Assembly: GCA_945837185.1 (NCBI GenBank)
Contig: CAMAMZ010000030.1
Location: 1-16,294 of the forward strand
Origin: an uncultured Bacteroidales bacterium
GTDB lineage: Bacteria > Bacteroidota > Bacteroidia > Bacteroidales > Bacteroidaceae
Direction: 5' to 3'
DNA: 16,294 nt
How positions within the stretch are numbered: position 1 is the stretch's first letter; every line of letters begins with the position of its first letter. This document shows positions 1 through 6,144 of this stretch, piece after piece. A model generated the notes under the pieces. It had not been told where the DNA came from. It worked only from the letters and a program-made list of their open reading frames with translations, and searched no databases. The position numbers and the translations under genes were made by a program.

Positions 1-266
1 TCAAGTTCAATTTAACAACAAATCGGACTATCTTTATAACATATCGGACATTTGATAAAGAGACACTTTTATAGTTCACCAAATGTATTCGGTTTGAAGA
101 TAATGTAATCGTCTACTACCGAGATATTGGATAAATCAGATTCGCAGACAGCGTATCAGGATAGGGGCATACTGTATGCTTTTGCTGCATGTGTCTATTG
201 CTTCAGTTTGCCTTTTGCAAAGCTGTCTACGGTTTCAGTTAATGAAAGCAAAAAAACACCCCAAAA
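1..266. other. Stretch without a convincing gene
   Basis: I see no complete gene here. On the minus strand an open stretch without a start (155 down to 69) encodes 28 residues ending in a stop, including VVDDYIIFKPNTF. It looks protein-like and might be a decayed C-terminus, but it is too short to assign. A TACATTTG box lies at 80-87 on the minus strand, without a matching TTTG at the usual distance. Confidence 0.4.
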
Positions 267-350
267 AAGTATCTTAAGATACATGGCAAAGTATCTTTAG
301 ATAAATGGCAAAGTATGTTTAGATACTTGGGCAAGTATGTTTAGATACTT
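267..350. repeat. Four-copy 22-bp tandem repeat with palindromic core
   Basis: Four head-to-tail units begin at 267, 289, 311 and 333, with a period of exactly 22 bp. Each has a nearly palindromic 16-base core, AAGTATSTTTAGATAC, followed by a six-base spacer (ATGGCA in the first two, TTGGGC in the third). The last unit ends at the window-side edge of the fucosidase terminator. A period of two helical turns with dyad symmetry in each unit fits an operator array, which would then serve a gene to the left of the window. A non-functional satellite repeat is equally possible. Confidence 0.75.
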
Positions 351-367
351 ATTTTTCGCAGTAGGGC

Positions 368-402
368 AAAAAAAATCCCGAACGCGTTGCTGCATCCGGG
401 AT
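368..402 (-). terminator. Rho-independent terminator of the GH29 fucosidase gene
   Basis: Read on the minus strand, the six-base stem ATCCCG/CGGGAT (402-397 and 380-375) encloses a 16-base loop and is followed at once by eight T residues (375-368). It lies 25 bases past the stop codon of the fucosidase gene and has the right orientation. Confidence 0.75.
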
Positions 403-426
403 GATGGTTATCTATATGTTGCTTAC

Positions 427-1734
427 TTATTTCTTAGCCTGCAAAGTGAGCTCTACAATGGTATCAACTCCCTTGGGAACCTCGGGCAATTCCAATACCA
501 CGCCCGCCTTGGTACGGGTGACGGTTACGGGCTGCTTGCCATCGAACATCACAGCCTTCAACACCTTCGTATCGGTGATGGGCAAGAAGAGACCGCGGTC
601 GTTCCATTTCAAGATATGGATATAGAGCTTGTTGCCCTTTTGGGTTGACACGCCCCACTCATGGGGAGCTACGATACCACCCCGTGTGCCATAAACAGTC
701 TCGCCATATTTGTTCAGCCACTCACCCATGGCCTTCAGGCGCTCTACAGCCTCAACAGGCAGCTGGCCATCCGGACGCGGACCGATATTGAGCAGCAGAT
801 TGGCATTCTTACCGGCAGCCTGCACCAACTTCTGAATGAGATAGCTGTTGCTCTTATACTTCTTGTCGGTAATGTCGTAGCCCCATGTCTTGTTCATGGT
901 TAGGCAAGTTTCCAAGGGCAACTGGCCAATCTTGCTGGTACCAGAGTAACCAGCTGTATTCTCACCAGGCAAGTCTTGCTCGAACAACTGGATGTCTTCA
1001 CCGGGTTTCGGTGCATAGTGGTGGTTATTGGCCACCATACAAGCAGGTTGCAACTTATGAATGAGGGCATACTGCTCATCCAGATGCCAGTCGAAATTCT
1101 TGCGGTTCTTCTGATCCCAATGGCCGTCAAACCAAATACAACGTACGGGACCATAGTTGGTAAGAATCTCAGTGAGTTGCTGCTTCATGAACTGCAAATA
1201 GCTGTCAAAGTTCTCCTGGTTGGTAGGGCGTCCTGTCCGTATAGCGCTCCAACCCTGCGGATAGTCCAAACGATTCCAGTCAGCATGCGAATAATACACG
1301 TGCAACTTCATGCCGTGTTTTTGACAGGCATCAGCCAACTCCTTAAGCACATCTCGCTTAAAAGGTGTGCCATCCACAATGTTGTAGTTGCTCGTTGCCG
1401 TCTTGAACATCGAGAAACTGTCATGGTGACGTGAGGTGAAGGTGATGTACTTGGCACCAGCAGCCTTAAAAGCCTGCACCCATTCCTCGGCATTGAACTT
1501 GGAAGGATAGAAACCATCGGCCAGATGACGATACTCCTTGTAGTTGATATTTTCCTTGTCCATCACCCACTCTCCATGACCTATCATAGAATAGATACCC
1601 CAGTGGATGAAGATGCCAAACTTTTCGTCCTGAAAATCCTGACGTGATTTCAGAACCTCCTCGGAAGGTTGATACTGTGCCCATGCGCCTACGCATGCCA
1701 ACAGTGCAATGATTAAAGAAGTGACTTTTTTCAT
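427..1734 (-). CDS. Secreted alpha-L-fucosidase, family GH29
   Basis: A retaining exo-glycosidase that releases alpha-linked L-fucose from glycans, most likely in the periplasm. The 435-residue product starts with a signal peptide (MKKVTSLIIALLACVGAWA, cleavage before Q20). The GH29 barrel is recognisable from FGIFIHWGIYS (39-49), the SRHHDSF motif (101-107) and WFDG (201-204), whose Asp203 is the expected catalytic nucleophile. Further family motifs are ETCLTMNKTWGY (275-286) and NLLLNIGPRPDG (312-323). The acid/base Glu cannot be assigned by eye; Glu252, Glu258 and Glu275 are candidates. The ETC...WGY motif suggests the broad-specificity GH29-A group. The length is normal for a barrel plus a short C-terminal beta domain, with no extra binding module. 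It lies 72 bp behind the DASS symporter gene with its own promoter between them. Family call is firm; substrate is inferred. Confidence 0.95.
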   Translation of the reverse strand: MKKVTSLIIALLACVGAWAQYQPSEEVLKSRQDFQDEKFGIFIHWGIYSMIGHGEWVMDKENINYKEYRHLADGFYPSKFNAEEWVQAFKAAGAKYITFTSRHHDSFSMFKTATSNYNIVDGTPFKRDVLKELADACQKHGMKLHVYYSHADWNRLDYPQGWSAIRTGRPTNQENFDSYLQFMKQQLTEILTNYGPVRCIWFDGHWDQKNRKNFDWHLDEQYALIHKLQPACMVANNHHYAPKPGEDIQLFEQDLPGENTAGYSGTSKIGQLPLETCLTMNKTWGYDITDKKYKSNSYLIQKLVQAAGKNANLLLNIGPRPDGQLPVEAVERLKAMGEWLNKYGETVYGTRGGIVAPHEWGVSTQKGNKLYIHILKWNDRGLFLPITDTKVLKAVMFDGKQPVTVTRTKAGVVLELPEVPKGVDTIVELTLQAKK

Positions 1735-1757
1735 GACATGAATTTAAAATATATGGG

Positions 1758-1789
1758 CAAAGTTAACCTTTTTATCCGATAATTCCAAA
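1758..1789 (-). promoter_or_regulatory. Bacteroidota-type promoter of the GH29 fucosidase gene
   Basis: On the minus strand TTTG (1789-1786) is followed after 20 nt by TAACTTTG (1765-1758), matching the Bacteroidota sigma consensus TTTG...TAnnTTTG at its usual spacing. The start codon is 23 nt past the -7 box, so the leader is short. The fucosidase can therefore be transcribed independently of the upstream transporter gene. Confidence 0.65.
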
Positions 1790-1806
1790 TTTTTAGCCTA
1801 TAAATG

Positions 1807-3369
1807 TCAAAGTATCAACTCTACCAGATAGAGAACGATAGGAAGCGTTACTGCCGCAATGCCTATGAAGTCGATGTAGACACCCGTTTTAATCATCTTG
1901 GTGATGGGGATATAACCACTGGCATAGACTATGGCATTGGGCGGTGTAGATACCGGGAGCATGAATCCCAAGGATGCTGACAGGGCCACACCCACAGCAA
2001 CTGGCACAGGACTGAAGCCTGCTGATACGGCCGCACCAATGGCAAGCGGACCAATCATATTGGTAGCCGCTGTGTGGGAGGTGAGTTCTGAAAGGAGCAA
2101 CGACATGACACAGAATACCGCTACCAATAGGAGTTCTGACGGATTGCCACCCATCATGCCGATAATCTGGTCGCCTATCCAACCAGAGAGACCCGTGGCA
2201 TACATCATGCCTCCCATGGCCAAACCGCCACCAAAGAGCAACAATGTGCCCCACTCCACTCCGGCCACTGCTTCTTGCCAAGAGAGTGTCATACGGCTCC
2301 ATTTTGCATCGGCAGGCAGGAAAAACAGCAGCAAGGCACCTATCATGGCGGCTATGGCTTCGGGGAAAAGGCGGTTGTAGGTGGTGAGCACCTCACTATC
2401 ATGCCCGAGGAAAATATTCAGGAAGCCGGGGGTGACCCATAATATAACGGCTACGAGGAATGCTATCAGGGTGTTCTTCTGGGCTGTTGTCCAATGTCCC
2501 AGTTCCTTGACTTTGCTCCTGATAAAGTCCTGTGCACCGGCAATATGCTCCACATCGGATGGGAACATGCGGCTGAGCACCACATAGGCGATGATGAAAT
2601 AGATGACCATGGCTACCAAACCCCATACCATCCACTGGAAGAAAGAGATGTGGATGTCGCTGAGTTCGCTCAGGAAACCCAACATGATGATATTGGGAGG
2701 CGTGCCAATCGGTGTGAGCACACCACCTATGGAGCAGGCATAAGCCGTCATGAGCATCAAACCGGTAGCATATTTATAGGTGCGCAGATGGATGGTGCGC
2801 CCATTGGCTGCCAACATCTCGCGAATGGCTTCCAACAATCCCAAAGCAATGGGAAACATCATGGCTGCCGTAGCGGTGTTGCTAATCCAACCCGAACACA
2901 GCATGCAGGCCAAACCGATAGCCAGAAAGATGCGTCGCGGACTATCGCCCACCCATTTCATGGAAATAATGCCATAAGCAATACGCTTGTCGAGCCCATT
3001 GACCATCATCGCCTTGGCAATGATGAATCCTCCCATGAAGAGGAAAATCATCGGGTTGGCAAAAGCAGCAAAGGCTTCCTTCATCTTCACCACATTGCAT
3101 ACCACACACAGCGTTGGCCCCACAAGTGAGGTGACGGGGATAGGGATGGGTTCGGAAATCCACCACAAAGCCACCAATGTCATAATAGCCAGCAGTTTAT
3201 GAGCCTCGGGCGTTAGTCCCTCAATAGGTGTTATCCACACCAAAAGGGCACACAACGGACCACATATAGCCCCAATAATCCTTCTTCTACGATCAAAGGT
3301 AGAATCTTTCTCAGTGGTTTCTTCAGGCTCCACTACCGAAGCCTCCCGACATGTAGGTTTGCTTTCCAT
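1807..3369 (-). CDS. DASS/SLC13-family anion (di/tricarboxylate-type) symporter
   Basis: An inner-membrane carrier of the divalent anion:Na+ symporter family, which imports C4-dicarboxylates, citrate or sulfate with cations. The 520-residue protein has a charged cytoplasmic N-terminus (1-30) and many hydrophobic segments in two inverted halves. First half: SNT motif at 163-165 and TPIGTPPN at 219-226. Second half: SHT at 431-433 and the family signature region LGFMLPVSTPPNAIVYASG (467-485). The SNT motifs line the substrate and sodium sites in structurally known members, so the second motif being SHT rather than SNT is notable. The length is typical and no truncation is seen. A minus-strand promoter candidate precedes it. 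The substrate cannot be decided from sequence; a dicarboxylate such as succinate is the commonest in the family. Confidence 0.9.
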   Translation of the reverse strand: MESKPTCREASVVEPEETTEKDSTFDRRRRIIGAICGPLCALLVWITPIEGLTPEAHKLLAIMTLVALWWISEPIPIPVTSLVGPTLCVVCNVVKMKEAFAAFANPMIFLFMGGFIIAKAMMVNGLDKRIAYGIISMKWVGDSPRRIFLAIGLACMLCSGWISNTATAAMMFPIALGLLEAIREMLAANGRTIHLRTYKYATGLMLMTAYACSIGGVLTPIGTPPNIIMLGFLSELSDIHISFFQWMVWGLVAMVIYFIIAYVVLSRMFPSDVEHIAGAQDFIRSKVKELGHWTTAQKNTLIAFLVAVILWVTPGFLNIFLGHDSEVLTTYNRLFPEAIAAMIGALLLFFLPADAKWSRMTLSWQEAVAGVEWGTLLLFGGGLAMGGMMYATGLSGWIGDQIIGMMGGNPSELLLVAVFCVMSLLLSELTSHTAATNMIGPLAIGAAVSAGFSPVPVAVGVALSASLGFMLPVSTPPNAIVYASGYIPITKMIKTGVYIDFIGIAAVTLPIVLYLVELIL

Positions 3370-3401
3370 AAATAGGTTGTTTAGTTCAAAGATATTCTCT
3401 G

Positions 3402-3409
3402 CAAATATA
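3402..3409 (-). promoter_or_regulatory. Likely -7 box for the DASS symporter gene
   Basis: TATATTTG on the minus strand (3409-3402) matches TAnnTTTG and lies 32 nt before the start codon. No exact TTTG is found about 20 nt upstream, only a T-rich stretch (TTTTTTTTCGC on the minus strand, ending near 3429). Confidence 0.45.
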
Positions 3410-3483
3410 GGTATTTTATGGAATTAGAGCGAAAAAAAAGAAAAAAAAATCTATAAAAGCAACTAAGTTTATATAATAATTAT

Positions 3484-3491
3484 TATCTTTG
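3484..3491 (+). promoter_or_regulatory. Likely -7 box for the 95-residue membrane protein gene
   Basis: TATCTTTG matches the Bacteroidota -7 consensus and is followed by a 68-nt leader to the start codon. No clear TTTG -33 element is at the usual distance. The 190-bp region is AT-rich and serves divergent transcription, with the symporter promoter on the opposite strand. No other promoter is seen before the GH63 gene, so this may drive both genes. Confidence 0.45.
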
Positions 3492-3559
3492 CGCTAACGG
3501 TGGTATTTTACGACTATCATCTACTCCAAGAACTATAAACTTAAATAATTCTAAGCAAT

Positions 3560-3847
3560 ATGGACAAGACTTTCGTTTTTATTATTTTTCTTGCTGTGGC
3601 CATTATACTTGTAGTATTCAATTATCTGCATAAGAGGCATATTCACTATAACCCCGATGACTTGCGCAAGAGTGTTCAGAAGATTCTTGAGAAACAAAAC
3701 GGCAAACCTATCAACAAGGCGGACTTCTTAATTGAACTGAAGCGCGCATACCGCTGTTCGCACAAGGAAGCCAACTATCTTTTGGGTAAGGCCCGTGAAC
3801 ATGGTTTCGTGACATTGGTTGACGGCGAAGTACGACTCAAGGCATAA
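3560..3847 (+). CDS. Small membrane-anchored protein with winged-helix-like C-terminus
   Basis: I do not recognise this 95-residue protein as a named family. Residues 4-22 form one hydrophobic transmembrane segment (FVFIIFLAVAIILVVF...), followed by a basic juxtamembrane stretch (HKRHIHY) that should lie in the cytoplasm. The remaining 60 residues read as helix (about 34-46), helix (56-66), helix (70-83) and a two-stranded hairpin FVTLVDGEVRLKA, the order of a small winged-helix domain. Nothing shows DNA binding directly, and a protein-protein role is as likely. It is the first gene of a possible transcription unit with the GH63 gene, 86 bp apart, and is divergent from the symporter gene. Codon use resembles the neighbours, so it is probably a real gene. 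Confidence 0.75.
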   Translation: MDKTFVFIIFLAVAIILVVFNYLHKRHIHYNPDDLRKSVQKILEKQNGKPINKADFLIELKRAYRCSHKEANYLLGKAREHGFVTLVDGEVRLKA

Positions 3848-3863
3848 ACGGGCCGGCTATCGC

Positions 3864-3919
3864 CATGTTACCATGATAATACCCGTATGTTCTTAACCTG
3901 TCTCATGTTGCCATGAGAC
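3864..3919. repeat. Duplicated hairpin motif in the GH63 leader
   Basis: CATGTTACCATGA (3864-3876) recurs as CATGTTGCCATGA (3904-3916), 12 of 13 bases identical and exactly 40 bp apart. The second copy is extended into a perfect eight-base stem GTCTCATG / CATGAGAC (3900-3907 and 3912-3919) with a four-base loop TTGC. No T-run follows, so it is not a standard terminator. The hairpin lies 14 nt before the chosen start of the glycosidase gene and buries the alternative ATG at 3913. Confidence 0.6.
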
Positions 3920-3933
3920 ATCTTCAAATAGTC

Positions 3934-5952
3934 ATGAAAAAAAAAGCTGTTTTATTTTGTGGCGCAGTTTGGCTATGTACGGCCTCTGTATACGCATCCT
4001 CTTCAGCACCAGTGACGGAGGAACCTTTGTCTTCCCGACAGACTGATTTCATTAACCTTATCAACATCAAGAATGTGCCTACCGGCCCTTTGGTACGAGG
4101 CGAGGAACTCAATGTCTTTTCCGATATGGGGGCCTGGTCGGGCTATGCACTGCCCGTGAATGAGGTGGGACGTTATGCCAGCGCTTTTATAGGTCCTATG
4201 ACCATGGACGGTAATGGTTGGATGGCCATCACCATGGCTCAACCAGTTCTTCGCGTGAATGGTAAGACCTTTAACATGGCACGTAGCGTACAGTACGCTC
4301 GATACCTCCCCGGCCGATTGGAACAGACTGCCGCTAACGAACAATTAGGATTCTTCACGGAACTCTGTTTTATTTCCTCGCGCACTGCTTTGGTAAGAGC
4401 CGTGATTGAGAACCGCAGCAACCAGCCCATCACGCTCACCTGGCTTTGGCAGGGTGGTGTTTTCCCCAAGGTTGCCACTTGTAGTTTTGACGGAACAACC
4501 ATTACCGCCCGCCGTATCAAAGACTCTCTACAGATGACGACCCGCTTTCTTACAGCTTCGCATCTGAAACCAGTGGGCAAAGACAGCCTGTTAGTGACGG
4601 AGAAAAAAGATTGGGTGCTGCAACCAGGTGAGCGTTGTACGGCACACTACACCCAATCGATTACATTGCCCAAAGAGAAACTGGCTACAGAACTGGGCAA
4701 GTGGGAATCGGTGAATGTAGAAAGATGTTTTGAAGACAACGCAACACGCTGGAACAGGTGGCTTGCCCGTTTGCTTGATGGCAAGGGGCAGTATCTCAGC
4801 GACAACCTCTATCGCCGAATCATCGTAAAGGCCATGATAACTCTGAACAGTAATTGGCGTTCGGCAGCAGGCGACCTGCTGCACGACGGAAGTTTGCCAT
4901 CCTATGTACGCTTCAACAAGGGCTTTTGGGCTTGGGACTCTTGGAAAATTGCATCGGGCAATGCCCTCTTTCATCCGGAGATGGCAAAAGATGAGATGCG
5001 CACCTTCTTTGACCATCAAGCTGCCAACGGCATGATAGCCGATTACATTGGCCGAAACAGTGCTTCCAACAACTGGCGTGATTCCAAACCTCCCCTTGCC
5101 ACCTGGGGAACGATGAACGTTTACCGAGCTACAGGTGACAAGGAGTTTATTGCAGAAATGTTTCCCAAACTCCTCAAATACCACCGTTGGTGGTATGCAG
5201 ACCGTGACCACGACGGCAATGGTATCTGTGAGTATGGCTCAACAGATGGCACTTTGATTGCTGCGGCATGGGAAAGCGGCATGGACAACGCTGTGCGTTT
5301 CGACGCTGCCAAGATGTTGCGTAATGGCGAGGGAGCATGGTCGATGAATCAAGAGAGCGTATGCTTGAACTCTTTCCTCTACATGGACAAGCAGCTTTTG
5401 GCCGAGATGGCAGACTTGTTAGGACAGAAGGAAACGGCCAAACAGCTGCGGGAAGAGGCCGAAAAGATAGGTAACTACGTACGCACGCAAATGTTTGACC
5501 CTGCCACAGGTGCTTTTTGCGACCGACGGCTGGGCACAGGTGAACTAATTCAAGGGATGGGTCCCGAATGCTGGTTACCGCTATGGGCAGGCATCGCCAA
5601 TAAGGCGCAAGCCAAATCGGTAATGGAAATCATGATGGACCCCACTATGTTCAACTCCACATTACCTTTGGGAACACTGGCTGTCAGCCATCCACAATTC
5701 TGCCCCGTACGAGGCTATTGGAGAGGACCAGTATGGGTAGACCAAGTGTATTTCGGCATCGTAGGTTTGCAACGATATGGTTTCAAGAAAGAAGCCCACA
5801 TGCTCACAGAGAAGTTCATACGCAATGCACAGGGGCTGATAGGAGACAAGCCTATACACGAGAATTACAATCCCTTGACAGGAGAAACACAACATGCGTC
5901 CAATTTCGGCTGGTCGTCGGCATTGATCATGAAGTTATTACTGGACAGATAA
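3934..5952 (+). CDS. Secreted GH63-type glycoside hydrolase (alpha-glucosidase/trehalase-like (alpha/alpha)6 fold)
   Basis: An inverting glycosidase of the (alpha/alpha)6-barrel group, related to E. coli YgjK and to processing glucosidases; likely periplasmic. I choose the ATG at 3934 over 3913 because it gives a compact signal peptide (MKKKAVLFCGAVWLCTASVYA, cleavage before SS), while 3913 sits in a hairpin; this gives 672 residues. Numbered from 3913: a beta-rich N-terminal domain (about 45-270), then the helical barrel with FWAWDSW (338-344), ESGMDN (454-459) whose Asp458 corresponds to the general acid, YWRGPVW (602-608), and HENYNPLTGE (649-658) whose Glu650 corresponds to the general base. 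DRDHDGNGICE (430-440) looks like the calcium loop known in YgjK. Both catalytic residues are present, so it should be active. Exact substrate is unknown; alpha-glucosides are the family guess. Confidence 0.85.
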   Translation: MKKKAVLFCGAVWLCTASVYASSSAPVTEEPLSSRQTDFINLINIKNVPTGPLVRGEELNVFSDMGAWSGYALPVNEVGRYASAFIGPMTMDGNGWMAITMAQPVLRVNGKTFNMARSVQYARYLPGRLEQTAANEQLGFFTELCFISSRTALVRAVIENRSNQPITLTWLWQGGVFPKVATCSFDGTTITARRIKDSLQMTTRFLTASHLKPVGKDSLLVTEKKDWVLQPGERCTAHYTQSITLPKEKLATELGKWESVNVERCFEDNATRWNRWLARLLDGKGQYLSDNLYRRIIVKAMITLNSNWRSAAGDLLHDGSLPSYVRFNKGFWAWDSWKIASGNALFHPEMAKDEMRTFFDHQAANGMIADYIGRNSASNNWRDSKPPLATWGTMNVYRATGDKEFIAEMFPKLLKYHRWWYADRDHDGNGICEYGSTDGTLIAAAWESGMDNAVRFDAAKMLRNGEGAWSMNQESVCLNSFLYMDKQLLAEMADLLGQKETAKQLREEAEKIGNYVRTQMFDPATGAFCDRRLGTGELIQGMGPECWLPLWAGIANKAQAKSVMEIMMDPTMFNSTLPLGTLAVSHPQFCPVRGYWRGPVWVDQVYFGIVGLQRYGFKKEAHMLTEKFIRNAQGLIGDKPIHENYNPLTGETQHASNFGWSSALIMKLLLDR

Positions 5953-6014
5953 GTTTTTGTAAATGTCACATTGACTTAATGTCCTCCAAAAAGATAAAAA
6001 ATTAAAAGGGATTA

Positions 6015-6046
6015 TTCGTTTTTCTCTAAAAGAATCGGTATCTTTG
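6015..6046 (+). promoter_or_regulatory. Promoter of pnp
   Basis: TTCG (6015-6018, one base off the TTTG consensus), 20 nt, then TATCTTTG (6039-6046), a full match to TAnnTTTG. It leaves a leader of roughly 85-90 nt before the pnp start. The 188-bp gap and this promoter separate pnp from the glycosidase gene upstream. Confidence 0.6.
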
Positions 6047-6108
6047 CACGAAATTTTAAAAATGGCTCATATCCGACAATTTTCAAAGTTGGGGAGAGGG
6101 ATTTTTAG

Positions 6109-6144
6109 ATGCAATTCAAAACAATAAAGAAAAATTTTAGATGA
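6109..6144 (+). CDS. Possible 11-residue leader ORF overlapping the pnp start
   Basis: ATG at 6109 opens an 11-codon frame (MQFKTIKKNFR) whose TGA stop at 6142-6144 overlaps the pnp ATG as ATGA. The bases TTTTAGATG precede and include both starts (6103-6111 and 6135-6143), so the initiation context looks duplicated. Such an overlap could couple pnp translation to the leader. It may equally be chance in an A-rich leader; no conservation can be judged here. Confidence 0.25.
   Translation: MQFKTIKKNFR

Noticed and set aside
69..155. Minus-strand fragment ending VVDDYIIFKPNTFGEL as a gene remnant
   Set aside because: Only 28 codons, no start, and no continuing homology visible upstream; too short to separate from chance.
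3913..3933. Upstream ATG at 3913 as the GH63 start
   Set aside because: It puts seven extra residues before a good signal peptide, and the ATG is buried in a perfect hairpin.
6062..6127. Another short leader ORF (22 codons including stop) before pnp
   Set aside because: It has no distinctive context or overlap with pnp and no protein-like features.
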